Source of the DNA: a virus
Length of the DNA: 50,052 bases
IMG/VR virus record: IMGVR_UViG_3300048903_000141
Span: 1 to 50,052 of that record
Direction: 5' to 3' (one strand)
The notes beneath the pieces are model-generated. The model was given only the letters and a program-made list of their open reading frames with translations, was not told the DNA's origin and searched no databases. A program made the translations under genes and the position numbers. Of this stretch, positions 23,432 through 31,072 are shown one piece after another. Numbering within the stretch: position 1 is the first letter of the stretch; every line of letters starts with the position of its first letter.

Positions 23432-24034
23432 TTATCTGGAGGAGATAATAAAATAATTCTCTCCATCACATTGAAATATTGCGGCCTCATTCTTTGCTGC
23501 AATGCTATAATGTGCGGTTGCCTCTGTTGTCCCTCCTGGTGTTTGAACTTGTACGCTGTTGGCGCTGGCATCAATCTTTTTCACATTGAATTTCTTACCT
23601 GTGATTGTTGGGAGGTTAATTACTACGGTTCCCGCGCTGGCATCAACCAATATTAACTCATCTGCCTCCGTTGCATTGTAAGGGCTTTGATTTACTAATA
23701 CAGTCCCAGGCATTCCACCACCTCCAGACCCAGAGGCAACCGCCGCTGCATGCCATGCCATAAACTCCTCCGCGCTGGGGCTGTCATCATTATTTAAACT
23801 GATAGATTTAGGTGCAATGAAATTGAGAAAATGTTTTGGCCTGTTGCTGCCTGTGTTTATGATCTCCAAACAAACTTTTGGGCTATCCTCTGCCCCCTCC
23901 TCATCCTTTCCGGAAATAGTTTGCGCCAATAATCCAGATGCAGCCATTTGCAAAAATGGTGTGCCGTTCCTTTCAGATGTCATTGAAATAACACCACCAG
24001 AAGTATATAAAAATGTACTTATTACAGTAGCCAT
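23432..24034 (-). CDS. Tail-fibre/appendage-type structural protein, 200 aa
   Basis: The C-terminal half (NQSPYNATEADELILVDASAGTVVINLPTITGKKFNVKKIDASANSVQVQTPGG) matches a small beta domain that recurs in phage tail fibres and host-attachment proteins, with the VDxSxGxVxINLPT and xxKKIDxSANxV motifs. A Gly/Ser hinge (ASGSGGGGMPG) precedes it. The N-terminus (MATVISTFLYTSGGVISMT) is a different beta part. Exposure on the virion is likely. Its own terminator follows, and the gene sits apart from the structural block. Confidence 0.6.
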   Translation of the reverse strand: MATVISTFLYTSGGVISMTSERNGTPFLQMAASGLLAQTISGKDEEGAEDSPKVCLEIINTGSNRPKHFLNFIAPKSISLNNDDSPSAEEFMAWHAAAVASGSGGGGMPGTVLVNQSPYNATEADELILVDASAGTVVINLPTITGKKFNVKKIDASANSVQVQTPGGTTEATAHYSIAAKNEAAIFQCDGENYFIISSR

Positions 24035-24055
24035 AAAAAAGAGTTTCCGTAAAGA

Positions 24056-24082
24056 TAAAAAAACCGCTCAATGTGAGCGGCT
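24056..24082 (-). terminator. Terminator after the methyltransferase gene, overlapping the next promoter
   Basis: CCGCTCA/TGAGCGG stem (24064-24070 with 24074-24080) followed on the minus strand by TTTTTTTATCTTTA. The last eight bases look like a -7 box for the 200-aa gene. Confidence 0.8.
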
Positions 24083-24086
24083 TAAT

Positions 24087-25922
24087 TTATGCGGCATGCA
24101 ACTTTTGAATTTCGTTGTGAATGGCAATGCACCAACACGTTACCTGATTTGGTTCAACGCTGTTGCCTATGTGCTTTTTCTGCTCCTCCTGCGATCCGGC
24201 CAACACGTAGTCATTTGGAAATCCCTGTATTCTTAATAGCTCATCAACTCTCAACATTCTCATTTTTATGTCAATGATCCCATACATGGCCATGAACTGT
24301 TTGAGCATTACAACGGCTTTGCTGTCTGTTTCAAATATCCTTATGGCAAACTTTCCCTCCTCCACCATTACCAGGTAAAGCGGGGCTTTGTGCTGGCTGG
24401 CAACAATGGTTGGGCATGCCTCGCCAATATCATGCGTATGGCCACCATGAGACGGGTTGAGAATGTAAGGCCAATGCCGGCTGGCTGTTATCGCTGGCAA
24501 TGGCTCGTCTCCGCTGCTGGGAACGTTGGTGAAATTGGTACTATCAATAAATGAAAATTGGCCCTGTTTTGCAGTTAGCAATGCACTTTTAGGTGTATTC
24601 AAAATAGTTCCCAACGGCTCCTGCAAAGAGGAGTTATTATGCGGGCCGCTGTAATATTTATCAATAAACTGAGTGTTGATAATGTAAACGCTATCATTGC
24701 AAGGTAGCGTTGGCCCTGGGTTGTGCAATGAGTGCGTGTTGTCTCCGTTGCCGTGGTATGTGCCCAGAAATTGAATTTGATTTATTGAAAACCTGTTTTC
24801 CGTTGGAATGGTTGACAATGGGCCGTTGACGCTAATATTACGGCTTTCCGGGTTGCCTGAATAGTATTTGCTAATAAATGCACTCTCTGTTTCCGCTGGC
24901 TCCTCCGCTGTTGCTTTTTTGCTTTTCCTCCGGCCCGGTTTGAGCTTGCAATGTGTCTCAACCATTTCTGGGTAATTGGCCCGCACAAATGCCTCAAAAC
25001 GCTCACGGCCACCGGCAATATGCTTAATGCACCCCTCATAGTACCGGATCATTGAATTATCTCCAATGTCTTTGCGCTGCCTCTTTGGAATGGTCATATT
25101 CTGGGAACGGTGGAAAATGCTGATTCCCTCATCTTTCAAATCCAATTTTTCTTTTACTGCATTCCATTTCTTAAGCCCGTTTGCCCCGGTTTTGTGGTGC
25201 GTCTTTGCCGGCCATGCATTTGGCAGGCCGGGCCGCTTGAAGCAACCAAACAACCGGAGCCGTGACGTATATGCACCATAATCCGCTGCGTTCATTCGCT
25301 CCCATTCCATTTCATACCCCTCTGACATTACGGCCTCATTGAACTCACGGAAATATTCACCTTTCCTTTCTGGTATGGGCTCAACGCCAAAAATTCTCTC
25401 TTTGTGTTTATTGAGGATCACACACAAATCCCAAACCTCCCCGCCATACTCATTGTGCCAAACGCGCTCCGTCCTTATCCGGGTTGGCCCCAGAAACTCA
25501 AACTCCACCACGTTCTCAATTTTCACGTAATCGGTTTGCAGCTCCTTCACGTAACGCTCATAAAATACTTGGTAAAGTGTGCGGCTCTTTTCCTCTTTGG
25601 CCCTACCGCCCGCCGCTTTGCTCACCCCCTGGCACTCCAGCGATCCCCACAATACCGTTTTGGCCCGTGGGTACATCTTTTTATATTTCTCCAATATTGC
25701 TTTGAGCGGTGCAAGGTCTAACACTCTAATGTCCTCCTCAAAGTGGTGCGTGTCTGGGTGGTTGCACTTGTGGCTCAAAATGGCCGTGTGGTCATGATTC
25801 ACGCATGCGATCACTAACGCAATGCCTTTGGTCATAACAAAGCCGGTGGAAACTCCACCGGCACCACAAAACAAATCAATTACTAAAAATGTCGGCTCTG
25901 TAAAAATGTTCGGCATCAACAT
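24087..25922 (-). CDS. C5 cytosine methyltransferase-like protein, 611 aa
   Basis: Motif I VIDLFCGAGGVSTGF (FCGAGG 18-23) and motif VI IENVVEF (136-138) are plain. Motif IV reads GSLECQGVSKAAGG: Cys97, the nucleophile, is kept but the usual Pro is Glu. The final RIQGFPNDYVLAGSQEEQKKHIGNSVEPNQV equals motifs IX-X. Between them, residues ~360-530 carry repeated units (KYYSGN...PLSTIPT, GNGDNTHSLHNPGPTLP, KYYSGPHNNSSLQEPLGTI). The protein probably methylates phage DNA against host restriction. The altered motif IV makes activity and chemistry uncertain. Confidence 0.85.
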   Translation of the reverse strand: MLMPNIFTEPTFLVIDLFCGAGGVSTGFVMTKGIALVIACVNHDHTAILSHKCNHPDTHHFEEDIRVLDLAPLKAILEKYKKMYPRAKTVLWGSLECQGVSKAAGGRAKEEKSRTLYQVFYERYVKELQTDYVKIENVVEFEFLGPTRIRTERVWHNEYGGEVWDLCVILNKHKERIFGVEPIPERKGEYFREFNEAVMSEGYEMEWERMNAADYGAYTSRLRLFGCFKRPGLPNAWPAKTHHKTGANGLKKWNAVKEKLDLKDEGISIFHRSQNMTIPKRQRKDIGDNSMIRYYEGCIKHIAGGRERFEAFVRANYPEMVETHCKLKPGRRKSKKATAEEPAETESAFISKYYSGNPESRNISVNGPLSTIPTENRFSINQIQFLGTYHGNGDNTHSLHNPGPTLPCNDSVYIINTQFIDKYYSGPHNNSSLQEPLGTILNTPKSALLTAKQGQFSFIDSTNFTNVPSSGDEPLPAITASRHWPYILNPSHGGHTHDIGEACPTIVASQHKAPLYLVMVEEGKFAIRIFETDSKAVVMLKQFMAMYGIIDIKMRMLRVDELLRIQGFPNDYVLAGSQEEQKKHIGNSVEPNQVTCWCIAIHNEIQKLHAA

Positions 25923-26103
25923 AAAATCTTTCTCTTTTTTATAGTTTAAAAATTGTGTGGCTCCTGTGCGTGGCTTCGGGCCGGAGCATGTGGTGCATTT
26001 TCTGCACCACTTGCGGAGGCCCGAATGTCTTAAGACTAACAGACGGTAATAAAAAAATTGCGGGCCGTGTGCGGAGCTATTTTTTTATTTCTGTCTGTGC
26101 CTT
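25923..26103. other. Structured intergenic region with two long hairpins
   Basis: No ORF is visible in these 181 nt. Hairpin 1 (25975-26025): TTCGGGCC/GGCCCGAA outer stem, a GGA/GGA internal loop, then an inner GCA/TGC and GTGGTGCA/TGCACCAC stem closed by TTTTC. Hairpin 2 (26039-26098): ACAGAC/GTCTGT, then AATAAAAAAAT/ATTTTTTTATT around a 20-nt GC-rich loop. The loop of hairpin 2 contains CGGGCC, which repeats the left arm of hairpin 1 and could pair with its right arm. It may be a non-coding RNA, a leader switch for the methyltransferase, or a DNA site such as an origin. Confidence 0.7.
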
Positions 26104-26400
26104 TTAATCGTGACGGTGTGAGTTTTTGAAAATAAGTGAAAGTGAAAAAGAGCATGGGCAAAAATCCAAATTGTCCATGTCATTAAAGAGCTTGTTGAGC
26201 TGGGTTGCCTCCTCCGCTGTGAATAGTGGGGTAAAAGTATTTGTTGGCTCATTTGCTCCCAATGGCAAGTGGCTGGCATAATCTCCAACCTCGTGGGCAT
26301 CCTCCTCCGGGTGGTACAACTCAGCGTTGTTATAAAGGTCTGTAATGAGATGTTTGGCCTGCTCAATGGTGGCAATGCTTTCTGGGAGTTGTGTTTTCAT
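26104..26400 (-). CDS. Hypothetical protein, 98 aa
   Basis: Begins MKTQLPESIATIEQAKHLITDLYNNAELYHPEEDAHEVGDY. Acidic N-terminal two thirds, then a hydrophobic and Cys-containing end (DFCPCSFSLSLIF). The start context ACAACTGAAAATG is the same as at other genes in this window. The end runs up to the structured region. Not recognised. Confidence 0.6.
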   Translation of the reverse strand: MKTQLPESIATIEQAKHLITDLYNNAELYHPEEDAHEVGDYASHLPLGANEPTNTFTPLFTAEEATQLNKLFNDMDNLDFCPCSFSLSLIFKNSHRHD

Positions 26401-26421
26401 TTTCAGTTGTTGTTGCCGCTT

Positions 26422-26625
26422 TTATATCGCATGGTTTCTAAATGTCCGGTAATGGTTGTGTGTTGGCTCAATCTCCTCCGGATATGCGTCCGTTATGGCC
26501 TCAGATAACTTTGGGTTTTTCTTTAGAAATTTCAACCTTGCCTCAATTGGGGTTTGTGCCTTTACCAGCTGCATTGCAAGGCCCAGCGATCCGGCATAAT
26601 AGACTGCAAAGAGTTTCTTTTTCAT
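26422..26625 (-). CDS. Hypothetical protein, 67 aa
   Basis: The ATG at 26625 (MKKKLFAVYYAGSLGLAMQLVKAQTPIEARLKFLKKNPKLSEAI) is chosen because the upstream part of the frame shadows a hairpin and the next gene. It resembles a small alpha-beta phage protein (YYAGSLxxAxxLVKAxTPxxARxxAL pattern) that I have met in Bacteroidetes phages. Function unknown. Confidence 0.6.
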   Translation of the reverse strand: MKKKLFAVYYAGSLGLAMQLVKAQTPIEARLKFLKKNPKLSEAITDAYPEEIEPTHNHYRTFRNHAI

Positions 26626-26645
26626 GTGTTGCTTTTTACCGACAA

Positions 26646-26671
26646 ATCCCGCCCAATTTACTGGAGCGGGT
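26646..26671 (-). terminator. Weak hairpin between small genes
   Basis: CCCGC/GCGGG arms (26648-26670) in the gap after the 51-aa gene. There is no good T-run, so terminator function is doubtful. Confidence 0.35.
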
Positions 26672-26692
26672 TGCCTATGATCTTTTAAAAAC

Positions 26693-26848
26693 TTATGCAA
26701 GTGGCGGGGCTGTAAATCTGCACCTTTCAAGCCCAACACGGATTTGATAATTTAGAACAACACGCCATTGTCCCTTGTAACTAAACATATATTTTCCTGC
26801 TTTAATTCCGCTGGCAACTCCTTCTGAAACCTTTTTGTAAATAGTCAT
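26693..26848 (-). CDS. Hypothetical protein, 51 aa, first gene behind promoter F
   Basis: The ATG at 26848 (MTIYKKVSEGVASGIKAGKYMFSYKGQWRVVL) is the first start after a phased-repeat promoter with a perfect -7 box. The upstream open codons run into the promoter and are excluded. Small, basic, beta-rich. Family unknown. Confidence 0.6.
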   Translation of the reverse strand: MTIYKKVSEGVASGIKAGKYMFSYKGQWRVVLNYQIRVGLERCRFTAPPLA

Positions 26849-26877
26849 TGTTTTTGTTTTTTGGATTAACGATAAAT

Positions 26878-26930
26878 CAAAGGTAAACAACGTTTTTCAT
26901 TTTTGAAACTTTTTTGAAACAAAATTGAAA
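26878..26930 (-). promoter_or_regulatory. Phased-repeat promoter (site F)
   Basis: Units at 26905, 26916 and 26927, followed after 19 nt by TACCTTTG (26878-26885), a perfect TAnnTTTG. Upstream, a CTGTAAAGG-like block is shared with site E (CAGTAAAGG). The rest of the 203-nt gap 26849-27051 holds this promoter and one terminator. Confidence 0.85.
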
Positions 26931-26995
26931 CACAATTTTTTAAAATCCTTTACAGTATTGGTTTTGTTAATGAAAATATTTTTTGACTAAAATGC

Positions 26996-27024
26996 AAAAA
27001 CCCAGCTAAAAAGCCGGGTTTTTT
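26996..27024 (-). terminator. Terminator after the endolysin gene
   Basis: CCCxGCT/AGCxGGG stem near 27001-27018 with a short A-rich loop, followed by TTTTTGC on the minus strand. Confidence 0.85.
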
Positions 27025-27051
27025 ATCATTAATCAAAAAAACAACTGATCC

Positions 27052-27642
27052 CTATGCCGTGGTGTTGGTGGCCTCATTGTAATGGGTGGCCAACCGCACA
27101 TCATAATTATTTTGCTGGTAATTTTTGCCGTTGTAATAGTAAGCAAAGGTTTTCCAATCGTGTGTGCGCAATGCATCGGTGAGCCTTACGGATTTCTTTA
27201 TGAACCGCACACCCAACTCCACTTGGTTGGCCTCGCTCACCTTCGCAAAGTCAACCATTGCTCCCACGCTGTCAAAACCCAAATCTTTGTAATGGAATCC
27301 CATTACCTGCATCATGCCCCAGCTAGTGGCCTGCATTGCTGCATCTTTGTCTTTGCCAAAGGCATCATTGAACGCTTTCCACTCTCCGGGCTGTTTCTCC
27401 ACTTTGTTCTCCTCCCAAACGCCGTGCCCGCTGAATCCGTCAAGTGCATCAATTTTCCGATACCATGCCGGCTCAAATTGGATCAATATTTTTCCGGTTT
27501 CGGTATCAAAGCCCCGGCCCGATCCCTCCACCATGATAACGGCACGTAATGCGGCATATTCAAAGCCGTGCGCCCTGGCAATTTCAATGATCTGTTGTTG
27601 GGTAATCAATTTACCCTGCAATGATGTGTGCATGTTACTCAT
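27052..27642 (-). CDS. Endolysin, N-acetylmuramidase (DUF3380 type), 196 aa
   Basis: LRAVIMVEGSGRGFD (Glu39, expected catalytic residue), ILIQFEPAWYRK, ATSWGMMQVMGFHYKDLGF and YYYNGKNYQQNNYDVRLA match the N-acetylmuramidase fold used by phage endolysins. It would cut glycan strands of the host wall. There is no signal peptide, so release depends on a holin. The adjacent upstream membrane-protein genes fit that. Start overlaps the spanin-like gene by 8 nt. It is the last gene of the lysis group and is followed by a terminator. Confidence 0.9.
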   Translation of the reverse strand: MSNMHTSLQGKLITQQQIIEIARAHGFEYAALRAVIMVEGSGRGFDTETGKILIQFEPAWYRKIDALDGFSGHGVWEENKVEKQPGEWKAFNDAFGKDKDAAMQATSWGMMQVMGFHYKDLGFDSVGAMVDFAKVSEANQVELGVRFIKKSVRLTDALRTHDWKTFAYYYNGKNYQQNNYDVRLATHYNEATNTTA

Positions 27643-28312
27643 TTTTTAAAGCGGTTAAATCAATAATTGTTGCATTTGGGTTTTTGCTGGTAATGTCAAC
27701 GTACCCAATTTTTTTGCCGTAACGAATGAAAAGGAAACGGTGTTTGCGCCTCCAGTACCCAACCCACTCAACCGGCACGTTGACATTGTAAGCAACGGTT
27801 GCTTTGGATTTGGCCAAACAGGAATCAATGGCACCTGTTTCCGGATTGCGGCATGTGTCCATGTGCGGCAAATCAACCCAGGCTTTAACGAAAGTGAATG
27901 TGTCGGCCCATTCAAAGTATTGGCCTTTCCAGCCAATGGGCAACCCGGCAACGGTATCATGTAGCGTTATATACTTCACCTCCGTTTGGCCCCCTCCAGA
28001 CACGCCAATGTTTGCTTTGACGTAATCCCGCAATTGTTTCCGGGCAATGTCCCTCAACTTACAAACGCTATCCATTTGGGCTTTGGTGAAAACGTCCGTG
28101 TTGCGGGCCGCGCCCTCCTCAACTTTCTTTGTGAGGTGTTTTTGGCCGTTGTGATCCGTCCACCGCTTGCCGGTGTCCTGGGCCGCTCCTGCAATGGCCT
28201 TTATTTCATTCAAATCTTTGCGGGCCGTGCATCCGCTCTTTTGGCTCCAGAAAAGGAAAAATGCCGCAACTAATGCGGCAATTCCAAAAATTGTTTTAAA
28301 CGTGTTTGGCAT
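27635..28312 (-). CDS. Membrane-anchored spanin-like protein, 225 aa
   Basis: The N-terminus has one membrane segment (FKTIFGIAALVAAFFLFWS, residues 5-23), then a long periplasmic-type helical part with charged residues and a beta C-terminus (YGKKIGYVDITSKNPNATIIDLTAL). The HDTVAGLP phrase resembles Rz-like proteins of Bacteroidetes phages. Position between a holin-like gene and the endolysin supports a role in disrupting the outer membrane. No separate outer-membrane lipoprotein partner is embedded in it, as far as I can see. Confidence 0.45.
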   Translation of the reverse strand: MPNTFKTIFGIAALVAAFFLFWSQKSGCTARKDLNEIKAIAGAAQDTGKRWTDHNGQKHLTKKVEEGAARNTDVFTKAQMDSVCKLRDIARKQLRDYVKANIGVSGGGQTEVKYITLHDTVAGLPIGWKGQYFEWADTFTFVKAWVDLPHMDTCRNPETGAIDSCLAKSKATVAYNVNVPVEWVGYWRRKHRFLFIRYGKKIGYVDITSKNPNATIIDLTALKNE

Positions 28313-28313
28313 G

Positions 28314-28733
28314 TTATTGTGGATTTTCAGTTAACAATGGTTGCGGCTCATTTTGGGCCTGCTCTTTGGCCGGTTGCGGCTCCGGTGTGGTGTTACCTCC
28401 TCCTAAGATACCGGCCCGGATTTTGGCAACGTTATTGGCCAACAACCCCAGCTTTTCCACGCTGGTTATTTTGAGGGCCAAAACTATAAAGAGGAGGTTG
28501 GCCAATACCAAAAACATAATGAGGTAAGTGAATATTGTTGCCCCCTCCGGCTTGCACTTCACCAATTGGTAAGTGATCCACATGCCGGCCACCTCCACAA
28601 CAACGGTTAATGTTGCGATCCCCCACGCCATGTTTCTTTTTATCGAAACTTCGCCGTTGGGCTCTGAGTTCATTTTTTTGAAAAAGGCCCAGATTGCATT
28701 GATTGCTCTGCTAAGAAAGTTTTTCTTTTCCAT
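28314..28733 (-). CDS. Holin-like two-span membrane protein, 139 aa
   Basis: After a basic N-terminus (MEKKNFLSRAINAIWAFFKKM) come two hydrophobic segments, about residues 36-57 (AWGIATLTVVVEVAGMWITYQLV) and 66-89 (IFTYLIMFLVLANLLFIVLAL), then a Pro/Gln-rich cytoplasmic tail. Two spans followed by a soluble tail, 2 nt upstream of the spanin-like gene, fit a class II holin or regulator. No sequence family is certain. Confidence 0.5.
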   Translation of the reverse strand: MEKKNFLSRAINAIWAFFKKMNSEPNGEVSIKRNMAWGIATLTVVVEVAGMWITYQLVKCKPEGATIFTYLIMFLVLANLLFIVLALKITSVEKLGLLANNVAKIRAGILGGGNTTPEPQPAKEQAQNEPQPLLTENPQ

Positions 28734-29016
28734 CGTCTGTTGTTGTGGTTTTTGATTTTTTAATTCTTACCCCGCGCTCTGGGTTCTTTCGCTTTGGCAT
28801 CTTTGGCCGGTAACGGCTCCGGAAATTGTTGATATAAAGCACAATCCACAACGTTGCATAGTTCTTTTGCAAAGTCTTGTATTGATTTAAAAATGCCATT
28901 ATTGTGGTGAGCCCTGCGACAAAGGCCAACAACATCTTGACAATTAAAAACCCCTTTACTAGCCACATGCCGGCATTGAGAATATACATGAGTATCAAAT
29001 TTTCCCGGTGATCCAT
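28711..29016 (-). CDS. Membrane protein at the head of the lysis cluster, 101 aa
   Basis: The chosen ATG is at 29016 (MDHRENLILMYILNAGMW), with alternatives at 29043 and 29079. A broad hydrophobic region (residues 8-45) could hold one or two spans and is followed by a basic tail (RPKMPKRKNPERGVRIKKSK). Its end overlaps the holin-like start by 23 nt. A TACTTTCA box near 29065 may be its promoter. Second holin or antiholin is possible. Confidence 0.5.
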   Translation of the reverse strand: MDHRENLILMYILNAGMWLVKGFLIVKMLLAFVAGLTTIMAFLNQYKTLQKNYATLWIVLYINNFRSRYRPKMPKRKNPERGVRIKKSKTTTTDDGKEKLS

Positions 29017-29082
29017 CTGAAAGTTGTTAGTTAACGCCCTCATTTGCAAAGTGTTAATGGCTGTGAAAGTAATACACAATTT

Positions 29083-30999
29083 TTATAAAGAGAAAAATGC
29101 AACTAGGTTGCTCATTACTGCATCCTCCTCAATCGTGGACAATGAACCGTCATAAATCACAATTGCCGCAACATCTGCATCCAATGCGTATGTGCCCTCT
29201 GGCCTTGCACCCACAACCAACTGGTAATTTCCTAACCCATTTGTGTTATTTGAATTGTTTGTACCAGGCAACGGGGCTCCAGACGCGCCCAAATTATCTC
29301 TAATTATGATCTCATTTGTTGATGCGATCTTATCAATTTTTGACAGGTAAACTTTCTTTGAACTTGCCACAGTTGGCAACCATGTTGTGACAAATCCAAC
29401 GTTTCCTTTTAACCTTGTGTAAAATCTCTCCGCTATTGCTCCGCTTGGGCCTTGCAAATTCTGCTCAAATCCATCTGTAAGCAATCCGTAAAATGCATTA
29501 CCATAGGTTAATATTGTGCCAATACCCGGTGCCCCTGGCCACCTTAAAACAACAAATATTTGAGCCTTTGACGCTGGCCACAATGCGCCGCTTACTGCAG
29601 CACTAAGGCTTGCCAATGTTCTGTAAATACCGTGTGAGGGGCTTGTTGCGCTGGGGCTTGGCGGGAATCGTATTGCGGCCTGCACACCAAATTGAGCTGG
29701 CACATATTGCGCTGCATTACCAGACACCAGCGGCAAATGGTTTCCATTTCCTGAAATGTCCTGAATTGCCGTTATGTCCAATCCGGCCCGCGTCAACAAT
29801 GAAACGTGCCCGAAATACCCGGCAACTAATTTGCTATCATATGGCAATGACGGTGCCGGAGCGTCTAATGTATCTGTGTCTATGCTAGACGGGTCGCTAG
29901 GATATCCTGCGCATACATTCCAAACCGTAATTGTGTAATGCGTTGTTGGAATCAAATCATTTATAATAACTGACATATCACCAGTTGCAATGATTCCAGA
30001 GTCATAGCCATCCGATCCGGTAACCTGATATTGGTAAACTCCGGTTAACATATCATCTCCCCAGCTAAACGTTATTGAGGTTGGTGTTACGTCATCAAAT
30101 CCCAAATTAATTACCGGGCTGCATGCTAACTCATCTGTATCAAATTCAACCGTTGACCATTCGCCAATTGCTCCGTTTGAACACACAGCCCTCACCGTAA
30201 TTGTGTAATGCGTTCCCTCTGTCAAAACAGGGGCCGTTGCAATTGCCACCAAATGGGTTGTGACAATTCCGGAATCATACCCATCTGATCCGGTAATCTG
30301 GTATTGGTAAAAGTCTGCACCAGGTATTAAATCCCATTCAAATGTTACTTGGTAATATCCCGCATCGGTAACGGCCAAACCCTCTATTGCTCCGCACGAT
30401 CCGGAAATGTCATTGAAAATTGGAGAAATGCATTTATCCTCAGTCCGCAAATTGTTCCAATCCAATGTGGCTTGGTAAGTCATTATTTCACCTTGACCAC
30501 GCAACAACACCATATCAGCATTAAACAAGGTCACAATACCATCATTGCCGCCAAACATGAACCCGCCCATTGTTTCATACCACACCCGGAAATGCTTACC
30601 CAATCCCAGGCTCATGATAAACTCATGGTTAGTTTGGTTAACGTCATCAATGGTTGCATGGATAACGTGATCTTTTCGCACCGTCACCTTTCTCCCTCCG
30701 GAGATAACGGCCCGCTTTGCTGTTGGTGCCGGCTTGTCACCGATTACCCACAAAGTGCGTATGGCATCAATTGCCGTTCCCGTCTGGGTTAAACGAAAAC
30801 TCCACTCCGCACCATTTGACCAATCAACAAACGGCATTGCACCAACCCGTGCAATAAAAATCCTCCTTATTTCGGAGGCTCTAATGTCTGGGGCACAGAA
30901 ATTAAAATCAGTTTGTGGCAATGATTCAGAATTGCAAACCGGGCTCCCAAATAGGTGCAAAAAATGCTTTGCTGCTGACTGAGAAATGAGCTTTATCAT
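29083..30999 (-). CDS. Tail-tube paralogue fused to two FN3 domains and a lectin-like domain, 638 aa
   Basis: Residues 1-~195 align along their length with the 297-aa protein at 31073-31966 (shared VIGDKPAP, ISGGRK, RKDH.IxATxD, FRVWYETMGGFMFGG). Two fibronectin-III domains follow (~197-385), each containing YQYQxTGSDGYDSGI and THYTITV, with long identical DNA stretches pointing to recent duplication. Residues ~385-638 (DISGNGNHLPL... VGARPEGTYALDADVAAIVIYDGSLS) look like a LamG/ConA lectin fold. It could be a minor tail-tube subunit that displays adhesins. The N-terminus carries a weak form of the shared virion leader (KHFLHLFG). Confidence 0.75.
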   Translation of the reverse strand: MIKLISQSAAKHFLHLFGSPVCNSESLPQTDFNFCAPDIRASEIRRIFIARVGAMPFVDWSNGAEWSFRLTQTGTAIDAIRTLWVIGDKPAPTAKRAVISGGRKVTVRKDHVIHATIDDVNQTNHEFIMSLGLGKHFRVWYETMGGFMFGGNDGIVTLFNADMVLLRGQGEIMTYQATLDWNNLRTEDKCISPIFNDISGSCGAIEGLAVTDAGYYQVTFEWDLIPGADFYQYQITGSDGYDSGIVTTHLVAIATAPVLTEGTHYTITVRAVCSNGAIGEWSTVEFDTDELACSPVINLGFDDVTPTSITFSWGDDMLTGVYQYQVTGSDGYDSGIIATGDMSVIINDLIPTTHYTITVWNVCAGYPSDPSSIDTDTLDAPAPSLPYDSKLVAGYFGHVSLLTRAGLDITAIQDISGNGNHLPLVSGNAAQYVPAQFGVQAAIRFPPSPSATSPSHGIYRTLASLSAAVSGALWPASKAQIFVVLRWPGAPGIGTILTYGNAFYGLLTDGFEQNLQGPSGAIAERFYTRLKGNVGFVTTWLPTVASSKKVYLSKIDKIASTNEIIIRDNLGASGAPLPGTNNSNNTNGLGNYQLVVGARPEGTYALDADVAAIVIYDGSLSTIEEDAVMSNLVAFFSL

Positions 31000-31012
31000 A
31001 AAAAATTTATTT

Positions 31013-31045
31013 GAAAAAAGGGGCTGTAATTTTCATTACAACCCC
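31013..31045 (-). terminator. Terminator after the tail-tube gene
   Basis: GGGGxTGTAAT/ATTACAxCCCC stem (31020-31030 with 31035-31045), then TTTTTTCAAAT on the minus strand. Confidence 0.9.
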
Positions 31046-31072
31046 TCAATAATAGTAAAAATATACGGTCAA

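Noticed and set aside
25923-26103. A tRNA or known riboswitch in the structured region
   Set aside because: No cloverleaf, CCA end or recognisable aptamer core. Only the two hairpins are supported.
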